Shown: piece after piece, positions 1 to 8,133 of the stretch
Numbering within the stretch: position 1 is the first letter of the stretch
Layout of the letters: every line of letters starts with the position of its first letter
Assembly (NCBI RefSeq): GCF_016405855.1
Contig: NZ_JAEFCA010000006.1
Coordinates: 203,748-267,747, forward strand
Length of the DNA stretch: 64,000 bases
Reading direction: 5' to 3'
From: Flavobacterium sp. IB48
Lineage (GTDB): Bacteria; Bacteroidota; Bacteroidia; Flavobacteriales; Flavobacteriaceae
Program-made: the position numbers and the translations under genes
Notes under the pieces: generated by a model
Databases searched by the model: none
Seen by the model: only the letters and a program-made list of their open reading frames with translations
What the model was told of the DNA's origin: nothing

Positions 1-487
1 AATAATAACCTGCATCTGATATATTTCTAATTAAATTAAGCCCTCCTGAATACCAATGAAAAATTGCATTTTGAATTTTGTATTTAATTAATAATTCTAA
101 AACTTCCTTTTCAGCCTTTCTCGAATGTATACTAAGTATTTTCTTTTTATCAAAAACCAACTTTAAAATTCGATTAAATGAAACTAGTTGAATATCTTTT
201 GTTTCAATACCTTCTTTAGAAAAGTCTAATCCAATTTCACCTATATAAGAAGTTTTAGACAGGTATAATTCAAATTTTGAAAATTCATTTTTATGAAGAG
301 TAGCATATAGAGGGTGCATCCCTAACGCTATTCTTACATGTTTTTTTGATTGAAAAAAAGGTAACCCCATCTCAAAGTGACTAGGTAAATTTGTCATCGA
401 AAAAACAGTAATACCTTTATTTTCGCATATATCTAAAATGAGTTTAGGATTTTTATATAAATCAATATGACAATGAGTATCTAACAT
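1..487 (-). CDS. qatD: QatD: TatD-family metal-dependent DNase (partial, 3' end outside window)
   Basis: Reading leftwards from ATG at 487, the frame is open to the window edge (about 162 residues). It begins MLDTHCHIDLY, the metal-binding HxHxD start of TatD hydrolases, and continues with GEIGLDFS, IHSRKAEKEVLELL and FHWYSG, all TatD landmarks (metal Glu and two His). TatD proteins are metal-dependent nucleases; as the last gene of a qatABCD set this is the presumed effector or processing nuclease. It starts immediately after the qatC stop with no gap, so translation is probably coupled. The C-terminal third is missing only because the window ends. A housekeeping TatD is unlikely given the three upstream qat genes. 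Confidence 0.9.
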   Translation of the reverse strand, partial: MLDTHCHIDLYKNPKLILDICENKGITVFSMTNLPSHFEMGLPFFQSKKHVRIALGMHPLYATLHKNEFSKFELYLSKTSYIGEIGLDFSKEGIETKDIQLVSFNRILKLVFDKKKILSIHSRKAEKEVLELLIKYKIQNAIFHWYSGGLNLIRNISDAGYY

Positions 488-1810
488 TTATAAACCGGAT
501 TTTGTTTTTATCAATGGGTTACCATTTTTGCTAATCCATTTAGATAATTCGATTCTTGTTTGCGTTACTACATCAACATATTTATTTAATTTATTGATAT
601 TCTTTATCCCATTAACTATTAATTCTGTTTTAATATCATCTTTGGTAATATTTTTTTTAAGAAAATCTAGACATATACCTACATCCTGTGATTTTTTTGT
701 ATTAAAAGGAATTAGAGAATTAATAGTATTTCCATAGTTAGTAAAGTCTTTTTGGTTAATTAATGATGCTTGTCTGTAAATACAGGGCATACAAACACCA
801 CAATGACTTGCAGTCAAATCTTGCCAGTGAGCTCTATGTCCTCTTTTTCCACATGAATTTGAAAATCCAATTATCTGTTTTAAAAATTTTAAGTCTTTGC
901 AATTATCTACCATTTCACCTTTTGTCATAAATTCATAAGGGTTAGAAATGTTACTTATAATATTTAGTTTCTTTAAAACCAAATTGGTTTTGTCTAATAC
1001 AAATGAATGGGTGGTTCTAGTACTACAAGAAGTTCGCCTTGAAGGACTCAAAGGATAATTTAGAGATACCGAACCATTTTCAGGTACAATAATTTCATTA
1101 ACTTCCTTGCCTTGGGAAACTAAAAGAGCAATACCAATAAATAAAATTGAACGGCTTCTGAAGGTCGTTTCCCGTTTTGTGGTTGTTTGAGATAAAGTTA
1201 CTTTAATAGAAGGCACGTGTTCAAAGAGCCCTGTGTATTTATCTTTTAATTTTTCTAACAAAACATTTTGATCACTTAAAGGACCTTTCATTTGAGGGTC
1301 ATAGTGGGATGCTAAGAGGATTTTATCTTTAGGGTGTGTGCTTAAAAAATCAACTGCTCCTATCAAAGAATCTAAGCCTCCAGAAAAAAGATTTAATTGC
1401 TTATATTTTTCATCAAAATTAAGCGATAATGGAAACGCCGTATTTGTAAAATCAGATTTATAAAAATCAATATTCCAATAATCCCCTGTCAAAAAAGAAA
1501 AAAGTTCTTCCAAATCATTCTTGACATTATTCCAAACCTTAATTTCTGAAACAGGAAATGAGATATTTAGCTCTCTTGACCAACCATCAACCGAATGTTG
1601 TTTTCGATTTACAAACCGATCAATGCCATAAACTGAGCATGTTATAAAGAAGAAATCTCTAATTTCTGAATTCACAGAAATGGCGAATGGCAATAATGTT
1701 TTATAATCAACACTAACAGTAGAAGAGTCTCCTTTATCTTCTGTAAGTTTTATATTTAGAATTCCACTTTTCAAATCATACTTAGGAATTTCAACATTAA
1801 TTTTTTTCAT
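488..1810 (-). CDS. qatC: QatC: QueC-like ATP-pyrophosphatase of the Qat anti-phage system
   Basis: 440 residues. The PP-loop motif LFSGGLDSLIGA near residue 143 is that of QueC-type (7-cyano-7-deazaguanine synthase) enzymes. A cysteine set near residues 320-345 (SNSCGKRGH, CGVCMPCIYRQ) matches the zinc-binding Cys cluster of QueC. It is much longer than housekeeping QueC (about 220 residues), with an N-terminal extension of about 130 residues, as in defence-associated QatC. It overlaps qatB by 14 bases and abuts qatD. In the known Qat system (KAP ATPase, QatB, QueC-like, TatD) all four genes contribute to phage defence; whether QatC modifies nucleic acid or protein is not visible from sequence. 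Confidence 0.92.
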   Translation of the reverse strand: MKKINVEIPKYDLKSGILNIKLTEDKGDSSTVSVDYKTLLPFAISVNSEIRDFFFITCSVYGIDRFVNRKQHSVDGWSRELNISFPVSEIKVWNNVKNDLEELFSFLTGDYWNIDFYKSDFTNTAFPLSLNFDEKYKQLNLFSGGLDSLIGAVDFLSTHPKDKILLASHYDPQMKGPLSDQNVLLEKLKDKYTGLFEHVPSIKVTLSQTTTKRETTFRSRSILFIGIALLVSQGKEVNEIIVPENGSVSLNYPLSPSRRTSCSTRTTHSFVLDKTNLVLKKLNIISNISNPYEFMTKGEMVDNCKDLKFLKQIIGFSNSCGKRGHRAHWQDLTASHCGVCMPCIYRQASLINQKDFTNYGNTINSLIPFNTKKSQDVGICLDFLKKNITKDDIKTELIVNGIKNINKLNKYVDVVTQTRIELSKWISKNGNPLIKTKSGL

Positions 1811-2669
1811 TGCAGATGACTTTAATTATGGAATCAAATATTTTCTCAATTTCTTTTTTCCCTTCAGCTTTATTCCAATCTATTTTTGATACAGCTCTTT
1901 GCATATTTAAAACTTTTACACGACCTAATATGTCATCTTTTATAATTTTAAAAGTTTCTTTGCTGACTTCCTCTCCTTTTTGCTGTTGTATTTTTTCTTC
2001 AAAACGTTGTGATAAATGTTCGAAAATGTAAAGTCCCCAAAATCTGCATAACGTATCCGCTAACCCCTGACCATCAACCAATTCCTTTATTAAATCCTGG
2101 TATTTTTTAACATCGTTATCCGATTGAGCTGCAATTTCTTTCATGATTTCACATGAAGCTTTATTAGCTGCAGTCTCATCCATTCCTTGGTTGGAGTCTG
2201 AACAATAAATTAATAAATAGTCAATTACATCATTAAACGATTTCCCTTGAAGTGAACCAAAACCAATTTCGGTTAAGGCTTTATCAAGACCATTATTTGC
2301 TACACTTGTAAAAAATCCAGTAAGTTTGCCCGCAGATTTTAATCCCGCCTTACCGATAGAAGATGATTTACCAGATGCAATAGCTTTGCGACCACCACCT
2401 GTTTTTACCAAATTTTTAAATACCGATCTAACATGTTCAGTTCTCCTTTCTAATATTTTTTTATACTGTTTAGAGTTATCACTTACTACGGGGTTTTTAC
2501 TATCATCCTTTTCATCCTCGTTTTTATCCTTTTCATTATCTTTAGCTCCTTCATCATCAAGTTTTTTTTCCTGTTCTAAAGTTTTAGCTATTTGAGTAAT
2601 TGAATTTGACAAATCCCCCCAATTGGGTTGATTAGTCACTCCTGGATTAATTCTTTGTGTAGTACCCAT
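1797..2669 (-). CDS. qatB: QatB: Qat anti-phage system protein
   Basis: 290 residues, no signal peptide. The N-terminus (about residues 20-70) is low-complexity and highly charged (repeated Lys/Asp/Glu), followed by a Gly/Ser/Lys-rich stretch (GGGRKAIASGKSSSIGKAG) and a predicted helical C-terminal half. No catalytic motif is recognisable. The name rests on position between a KAP ATPase and a QueC-like gene, which is the qatABCD order. It overlaps qatA by one base (TAATG) and qatC by 14 bases, so the cassette is one translation-coupled operon. Its biochemical role is unknown. Confidence 0.85.
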   Translation of the reverse strand: MGTTQRINPGVTNQPNWGDLSNSITQIAKTLEQEKKLDDEGAKDNEKDKNEDEKDDSKNPVVSDNSKQYKKILERRTEHVRSVFKNLVKTGGGRKAIASGKSSSIGKAGLKSAGKLTGFFTSVANNGLDKALTEIGFGSLQGKSFNDVIDYLLIYCSDSNQGMDETAANKASCEIMKEIAAQSDNDVKKYQDLIKELVDGQGLADTLCRFWGLYIFEHLSQRFEEKIQQQKGEEVSKETFKIIKDDILGRVKVLNMQRAVSKIDWNKAEGKKEIEKIFDSIIKVICNEKN

Positions 2670-4549
2670 TACTTATCATTATTTATTGCTTTATAAATCT
2701 GACTTTCTTTTGTGAAAATCTTATATAATGTTTTAATCTCTGGATTTCTTGATTCGACTAGCTTATAATCATTGTGTAAATTAAACGGAATCTTATTATT
2801 ATCAACCTTTTTGATAGTTCTTTTGTAAGCTTCAATAATGTTAGGACAATTTCCAGCAATCAACTCAATAAAGGCTTGATGTATTTCTGTTTTTTCAGGT
2901 GCTTTGGTAAGTTCTTTTTCGAGTAACGAAATCAGTGTCTCATAATCTCCTTCACTTAATTTGTCTTTAATTTCATTAGTAACAGTTCTTGTTAAAGCGG
3001 TACCAGAAACTGGTTCCATTAGTTTTTTGATTAACGACCTAATATGTGGGGATATTAATGAGCTGCCACTAATCGAGGTTGTTAATTGATCTCTGGTTAT
3101 CCAATAGTAATCACGTAAATCTACATTTGTTAGTTTCGGTTCTGAATTTAACCATCTTAAAACTTTATCCGTACCCCATGCAGAAGTATATTCATCTTTA
3201 ATTTCTTTTACTTTATTTTCACTTACTAAAACTTCTAAATCAATAATTTCTGCTGGTTCTCCTTTTTGAGATGACTGCCATTCATAAATTTGCCGAAATA
3301 AACTTTGTGATGAATATTCGAGTACCATTAACTTAGCTAAAATATCCATTTTAAAATCTGATATTTTAGCAACTCTGACAAGCCTATCCCTTAATGAATA
3401 GGTGTTTAAAAATCTTTTAATTTGTCGAGGATTTCCCTTTAAGCCTTCAGTTATAATAGGTGCTAAGGACGCTATAATTGATACACTCTTTGTCAGTTTA
3501 TCCTTTTCATTAGGTTCTAAAATTGATTCCATATCTCCTAAACCAAATACGCCGTATCTATTATTCTCTCTTGATAGATAAAAAGCATCTAAGACTTTAT
3601 TGAAATCGCTACCAAGCTCTTTTTGACAGAACAATAATGATAAATAGGTTTCCACTTCATTATCAGTTAATTTAGGCAGATAGTAAGGAACCTGTATTAG
3701 TTTCTCTAAATAATCACTAACAATCCTCTCATTTCGGCTTTCTATATCGGGAGAGTTTTCAATACCATCTGTTTTGTAACGTAGCTCTATTGCGTGTCTT
3801 ACAATTCTTGGGTCTGCTCCAATAACGAAAGCAGTCTTATCAACATTTAAAAAGAGTTTAATAGCTTCTAGGTTTTCTATTAATCTATCAGGAGTACAAC
3901 GATCTAAATCATCAATAATCACAACAAGCTTTTCTATCTTGGATTTATCAAGCATTTTTTTAAAATCGTCTCTGAATTCACGAACCATGGTAATTTCATC
4001 ATCTTCATTTTTCTTGATGATACTGCTCAAAAAATTTTCTGCTTCATCGCCTTTTAACTTATTAGCTAATTCTGTAGGCTCTATTTGTGAAAACTCATTT
4101 AATAAATATGGTATTAATGAAACTCCTCCTGTAAGATATGCTGTTGCAGCAGGGATCGCAATTTTTTTAAAACCTAAACCCATTAAACGCATCCATTTAA
4201 CAGACTTTAAAAGTTTTATGGTTTCATCCTTAACTTTTGAGCCTATGTTTTTATGCTTAGCAAATTTTTCAATAATTGATTCTAATAAAGCAGCTTTCGC
4301 ATCATCATAACCTTCGAAAACCCAGCCATTAAAATACAAAACTAGAGTACCGTCATTAAATCCATCTTCACCATCTCCTATGAGCTCTTTTTCTACTATT
4401 TTAAGTATGCTAGATTTTCCACTTCCCCAATCTCCGAAAACGCCAATCGTTACAGGTAGTACATCATTGTCATTGATTACATCTACAATTAAATCTGCAT
4501 GAATTTTAAAACCGAGTAAATCATCAGAGGTTTCATTATCTGCCCACAT
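2669..4549 (-). CDS. qatA: QatA: KAP-family P-loop NTPase
   Basis: 626 residues. Walker A GVFGDWGSGKSSILK lies near residues 37-51 and Walker B KLVVIIDDLDRCTPDRL near 205-220, both classic KAP NTPase signatures. Two hydrophobic patches (about residues 120-150) sit in the insertion where KAP proteins usually carry membrane helices, so membrane association is possible. KAP proteins are STAND-like ATPases common in phage defence; as first gene of the cassette it likely acts as sensor or ATP-driven switch. About 290 bp separates its start from traD, so the cassette probably has its own promoter, although I could not pick a convincing -7 element. Confidence 0.92.
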   Translation of the reverse strand: MWADNETSDDLLGFKIHADLIVDVINDNDVLPVTIGVFGDWGSGKSSILKIVEKELIGDGEDGFNDGTLVLYFNGWVFEGYDDAKAALLESIIEKFAKHKNIGSKVKDETIKLLKSVKWMRLMGLGFKKIAIPAATAYLTGGVSLIPYLLNEFSQIEPTELANKLKGDEAENFLSSIIKKNEDDEITMVREFRDDFKKMLDKSKIEKLVVIIDDLDRCTPDRLIENLEAIKLFLNVDKTAFVIGADPRIVRHAIELRYKTDGIENSPDIESRNERIVSDYLEKLIQVPYYLPKLTDNEVETYLSLLFCQKELGSDFNKVLDAFYLSRENNRYGVFGLGDMESILEPNEKDKLTKSVSIIASLAPIITEGLKGNPRQIKRFLNTYSLRDRLVRVAKISDFKMDILAKLMVLEYSSQSLFRQIYEWQSSQKGEPAEIIDLEVLVSENKVKEIKDEYTSAWGTDKVLRWLNSEPKLTNVDLRDYYWITRDQLTTSISGSSLISPHIRSLIKKLMEPVSGTALTRTVTNEIKDKLSEGDYETLISLLEKELTKAPEKTEIHQAFIELIAGNCPNIIEAYKRTIKKVDNNKIPFNLHNDYKLVESRNPEIKTLYKIFTKESQIYKAINNDK

Positions 4550-4842
4550 ATATTAAAGAATATTAGTTGTTAAAAAATTATTCTAATCGTTTTTTTTTGT
4601 TTTGTAACAAATTCTGTCAGCTTAAAAAAAACAATTAAAAGTTTATAGAATAGTAAATATATAAATTTAACGGTTCTTATATTCTTTTGATTTAAGATAA
4701 TTTAGTAAGTTTTTTCAGGATTTTGGAAAATAAAGTAAATATATTTTAAAAGTTGTTTTTGTAATTTACCGAGAAGTCAAAATTATTTTAAAACGAAGAA
4801 AAGAGCCAAAAGAGCTTGCCCCAAAAGCAGACAATCACTTTT
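4550..4842. other. Intergenic spacer between the tra genes and the qat cassette
   Basis: 293 bp, very AT-rich, without a supportable open frame. It must hold the end of the traD transcript and the start of the qat transcript, both on the minus strand. I found no clear TAnnTTTG box or stem with T-run. Confidence 0.5.
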
Positions 4843-5478
4843 TTACACAAAATCCCCAATGTCAAAATCATTCAAATCATTTTTCCGCAAAATGGAAGAA
4901 CCGGAATTAGTTTCAAAAGAAAGGCTCCCGTCCAATAGCTCGGCTATCTTACGGGAAGCACTCTCCATGGAATTTTCCAGCAGGCTGAATAATTCGGTTC
5001 CTTGTATTTTCTGAACTATGCCAACTGCTGTTTCTTTTTGAGATGGCTCCAATTTTTCTTTTTGCAGCAACATCCCCACAGAGCTTAGTTCTTCAAAGGT
5101 CACTCCTTGGGCAAAACCGTCATTCGCACTGGATATTCCATAATTATTCCATTCTTCTTCCTCTTCCTCAAAATTAGGTATGTTACTGAAAACTTCGTCC
5201 AGCTCTTCTTTGCGGATTTGGATACTGACGTTTTCATTTTCGTCGTATTTAATGTCTAAATTATCAGGATTAATCTCTGTTTCTTGTATGTGGCTTTTAG
5301 TGGTGTTGATTGGCACGTAAAGACTTCTCATAGGGTTGGGTTGGCCCATAATATCAGGAAATGTTGGATTATTTTTTTTCTGTGGAGGCTTTCGCGCCAT
5401 CCTTTTCTTGATAACAATTTTATCCTGTAATAACAGCGCAATAATTATTAGCAGGCATATCACAATTATTGTTTCCAT
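4843..5478 (-). CDS. traD: TraD-like conjugal transfer protein
   Basis: 211 residues. A single N-terminal membrane helix (METIIVICLLIIIALLL) is followed by a basic stretch (KKRMARKPPQKK) and a long acidic, low-complexity cytoplasmic part (EEEEEEW near residue 103). Called from its fourth position after a ParA gene and two DUF3408 genes, the traABCD order of Bacteroidota conjugative elements, and from its bitopic layout; there is no enzymatic motif. It follows the upstream DUF3408 stop by two bases. The role is structural or regulatory in transfer by analogy only. Confidence 0.7.
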   Translation of the reverse strand: METIIVICLLIIIALLLQDKIVIKKRMARKPPQKKNNPTFPDIMGQPNPMRSLYVPINTTKSHIQETEINPDNLDIKYDENENVSIQIRKEELDEVFSNIPNFEEEEEEWNNYGISSANDGFAQGVTFEELSSVGMLLQKEKLEPSQKETAVGIVQKIQGTELFSLLENSMESASRKIAELLDGSLSFETNSGSSILRKNDLNDFDIGDFV

Positions 5479-5480
5479 AA

Positions 5481-5747
5481 CTAAAGAATTGGTTTGTTGT
5501 GTTCATTGTAATAATCTATGATGTCTTCGCCAAATTCCCGGAAGTGATGTTCCATTATGTTGTCAATATAAGAATATAGCGTAATTTTTCCTTCTCTTGA
5601 TAATTGGACAATGCGGAGCAGACGCTCGTGATACTCAGGACGCAGGTATACTACTTTTCCAGTTCGTCCTGCCGGAAATCGATTGACCATAAACAATCTT
5701 TGAAATTGTTCTTTACGGTTCTCATGGATTTTAATTTTTATCTTCAT
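5481..5747 (-). CDS. DUF3408-family conjugal transfer protein (TraC-like, short paralogue)
   Basis: 88 residues from ATG at 5747 (MKIKIKIHENRK). A longer reading from 5834 would run 80 bases into the upstream gene and is rejected. The body GKVVYLRPEYHERLLRIVQL...YSYIDNIMEHHFREFGEDI matches the C-terminal half of the preceding gene closely, so the two are tandem paralogues. DUF3408 proteins are small, ribbon-helix-helix-like conjugation-region proteins of Bacteroidota elements, probably DNA-binding partners of the ParA-like TraA. Spacing: 7 bp after the upstream gene and 2 bp before traD. Confidence 0.8.
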   Translation of the reverse strand: MKIKIKIHENRKEQFQRLFMVNRFPAGRTGKVVYLRPEYHERLLRIVQLSREGKITLYSYIDNIMEHHFREFGEDIIDYYNEHNKPIL

Positions 5748-5754
5748 GGTTAGT

Positions 5755-6186
5755 TTATAAAATAGGTTTATATTTCTCATTAAAACTTTTGGTGATCTGT
5801 TCTCCAAATTCCTGAAAATGATGCTCCAGTACATTGTTTAGATAGGCATAAATCGCTATCTTATCCCCACCGATAACCTGAACGATCCGAGATAATTTTT
5901 CATGAAAATCTGGCTGGATATACACGGTTTTACCATCTCGGGCATTGGTATCAGTTTTCTTAAAAAAAATGGCCTCATAATCTGTGTCAGTTCCTCTTTT
6001 AATTTTTATACGTTCCTTTATAATCTTCTCGTGTACCGACTCTGGTAAAGGTTTATGTTCTTCAACCGGGGGCGTTAGTCCCTCTTTTTTAACGCCATCC
6101 GCCATTATATCCATCATTAGCGCTTCGTCAATATCAGGAGTGATTTTTTTCTTGTTATCTTTTTCCATAACTTTATAATTGAACAA
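5755..6186 (-). CDS. traB: DUF3408-family conjugal transfer protein (TraB-like)
   Basis: 143 residues. The N-terminal third is charged and proline-containing (TPPVEEHKPLPES); the C-terminal domain GKTVYIQPDFHEKLSRIVQV...AYLNNVLEHHFQEFGEQI is the DUF3408 core. It overlaps the 3' end of traA by 14 bases, so translation is coupled. As with other ParA partners encoded directly downstream of a ParA ATPase, a DNA-binding adaptor role is plausible, but there is no direct evidence here. Confidence 0.82.
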   Translation of the reverse strand: MFNYKVMEKDNKKKITPDIDEALMMDIMADGVKKEGLTPPVEEHKPLPESVHEKIIKERIKIKRGTDTDYEAIFFKKTDTNARDGKTVYIQPDFHEKLSRIVQVIGGDKIAIYAYLNNVLEHHFQEFGEQITKSFNEKYKPIL

Positions 6187-6940
6187 TGTTTAGAAATTCT
6201 GTCATAAACTGATCTAACCGGCAAGCCTTCATCAAGTGTTTGTCAGGAGGCATCAAAGTGGAGCGGAAAACAGACTTTGTATCGAGTTCGTTTTCTTTTC
6301 GGAAGCGCGTGCTGTTCATGATGCTGCACTGCATAAGACTAAATCCTAAATCATCGATAAGTTTGTTATAGATGTCATATAAAGATGAACGTTCCCTGCC
6401 ATCTACCTCGTTCCAGAATAGATTAATGCTTTTAATGGACGTTTCTCCTTTTTTCATAATAACATCCCGCATTAACTGTGTAAAAATCAGGGTGCTTTCC
6501 ATCACAAAACGATCAGCAGTAATAGGGGTAAAAATGTGATGCATCCCTGCCAAGGCTTTTAAAATTCCAGGTGTATTTACCGTTCCGGGAAGGTCAAAAA
6601 AGATAAAGTCTATTGGAACTTTTGAAGATTCTAAAAAATCATTTGCTGCCTCCAAAACGCCATCTGCTTTATGCTGGATGATTGGATAGGCTCTTTTGTT
6701 GATCGTGGTAAACTGTGCATATGCCATCCTTTTTAAAACCTCATTTTCCATGACCATTGCCAGGTCCCGGGTTTTCATTTTCATTAAGCTAAGTTGCGGA
6801 AAATCGGCATCGAATACTGCAACATTAAAACCCAAACGATAATGAAGTGTACTGGCAGCAAGTGTCGTGAACGTGCTTTTGCCAACACCTCCTTTTTGTG
6901 AAGAAAAGGCAATGAATACGGGTTTGTTTTCTGTTTTCAT
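6173..6940 (-). CDS. traA: TraA-like ParA/MinD-family ATPase
   Basis: 255 residues. The deviant Walker A FSSQKGGVGKSTFTTLAAS sits at residues 11-29, with Walker A' NVAVFDADFPQLS near 39-51 and Walker B FIFFDLPGT near 113. This is the ParA-like ATPase that opens the tra operon of CTnDOT-type elements, thought to act in positioning or partition of the transferring element. It is transcribed away from the mob genes; the 750 bp between them carries the likely transfer origin. Length is typical. Confidence 0.9.
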   Translation of the reverse strand: MKTENKPVFIAFSSQKGGVGKSTFTTLAASTLHYRLGFNVAVFDADFPQLSLMKMKTRDLAMVMENEVLKRMAYAQFTTINKRAYPIIQHKADGVLEAANDFLESSKVPIDFIFFDLPGTVNTPGILKALAGMHHIFTPITADRFVMESTLIFTQLMRDVIMKKGETSIKSINLFWNEVDGRERSSLYDIYNKLIDDLGFSLMQCSIMNSTRFRKENELDTKSVFRSTLMPPDKHLMKACRLDQFMTEFLNIVQL

Positions 6941-7558
6941 TTTTTACTGTTTTTAATTATTTATACTTATTTAACTATCTAGGTAATCAGACAGGTAATT
7001 TTCTATCTATTCCAGTACACGGGTAGTTTTGTGTCGACCTTAATACCTGATTACATTTATATTATTCTAATCAACTAACTTGATATAATAATACTGCTTC
7101 AGATAACGAGACGCCTAGTGAGATACTAATTCAATTACATCTGAGTATATATAGCCCAATCTGTAAGTGTGCAATTAGCGGGCTACTTTTCCTTATACTC
7201 ATAGACACAGTTAGCAGCTTATATATATTTAAATCTCGGTATCTGTGTTGCTCTGTAACTAAATAGAGAAGTAATTCTGAAACTACTTGGCTATATTACT
7301 ACCTACCTACATCTGCTTACTTGTACAAAGGAATATAGATATTTATGTGTTTTTATTACTGCGGTAGTCCTTGGCATTCAAAGTCAGTTTTTGGCACTGT
7401 AACATATTGCATTACTCTACTAAAGAGCACTTTACTTTGCAAAATGATTTTTATTAACTGACTTATGCAAAAGCAATATGACATAACTGGTAAAAAAGTG
7501 AACAGCCTGAAGCTGTTTTTCTCTGCTTCATTTAATCCATCCCGAAGGGTGGATTTTT
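6941..7558. other. Non-coding spacer between traA and mobA, with a nested dyad
   Basis: About 620 bp without a credible gene. The notable structure is a nested inverted repeat at 7143-7200: GAGTATA (7143) pairs with TATACTC (7194), and inside it TAGCCC (7152) pairs with GGGCTA (7180). The rest is AT-rich with no T-run terminator. It probably contains the divergent tra and mob promoters and possibly recognition sites for TraA partners or the relaxosome. Confidence 0.55.
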
Positions 7559-7680
7559 GTGTTCACCAGAACACGGCAAGTTGTGTTTTGAGCATCTCGA
7601 AACGATTTCCGATGCTCAAAACAACTTGCCCTGCCGGGGGCTGGAAAACGCTCTCCGAAGTCGAGGTTTTTGCGTAGATT
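7559..7680. other. oriT: Candidate origin of transfer (oriT)
   Basis: Two adjacent dyads lie just upstream of mobA. GTGTTC-ACCA-GAACAC occupies 7559-7574. Directly after it, 7575-7596 pairs with 7611-7630 (about 20 bp, one bulged base, 14-nt loop; arms GGCAAGTTG and CAACTTGCC at the ends). A GC-rich stretch CCTGCCGGGGGCTGGAAAAC follows at 7629-7648. Large dyads next to a GC-rich patch beside the relaxosome genes are the usual oriT layout. The nick site itself cannot be placed by eye. Confidence 0.5.
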
Positions 7681-7691
7681 AAAATGGATTT

Positions 7692-8132
7692 ATGATGAAC
7701 GAGAATAACAGAAAACAGTCTAGAAAGATAGGACGCCGGCCTAAGAAAGACCCAGCGAAAATCCGATATACGATTTCTTTTAATGAACAGGACAATGCCC
7801 GTTTTCTTGCCCTATTTGATAATTCGGGCATGAAAGTAAAGGCCCATTTTATAACATCCTGCATCTTTGAAAAGACAATCAGAACTATGCAAATTGATAA
7901 AGGAACGGTTGATTTCTATATGCGACTGACTTCATTTCACAGCCAATTTCGCTCCGTAGGCGTAAACTATAATCAGATTGTAAAGATGCTGTACAAGAAT
8001 TTTTCCGAGAAAAAAGCTGCGACGTTCCTGTACAAACTTGAAAAACAAACAGCTGAAATGGCCGTACTATGCCAAAAAATCATTCAGATAACCGAAGAGT
8101 TTGAAGCAAAATACCTGAAAAAGCACCTTTGA
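7692..8132 (+). CDS. mobA: MobA: relaxosome accessory protein
   Basis: 146 residues. A basic N-terminus (RKQSRKIGRRPKKDP) precedes KIRYTISFNEQDNARFLALF, a ribbon-helix-helix-like start typical of relaxosome accessory proteins, then a helical C-terminus (FHSQFRSVGVNYNQIVKML, the conserved block of this family). It binds oriT and loads the relaxase. It ends one base before mobB. In Bacteroidota nomenclature this is MobA; outside the phylum the family is usually called MobC. Start chosen at 7692; the adjacent ATG at 7695 is equally possible. Confidence 0.85.
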   Translation: MMNENNRKQSRKIGRRPKKDPAKIRYTISFNEQDNARFLALFDNSGMKVKAHFITSCIFEKTIRTMQIDKGTVDFYMRLTSFHSQFRSVGVNYNQIVKMLYKNFSEKKAATFLYKLEKQTAEMAVLCQKIIQITEEFEAKYLKKHL

Positions 8133-8133
8133 A

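Noticed and set aside
488..1810. QueC-like gene as part of queuosine biosynthesis
   Set aside because: It is twice the length of housekeeping QueC, overlaps the qatB gene, and is followed by a TatD gene rather than queD/queE/queF; the qatABCD order explains it fully.
7465..7677. Open frame of 70 codons upstream of mobA
   Set aside because: It runs through the large dyads of the candidate oriT, has no recognisable domain and its composition follows the inverted repeats.
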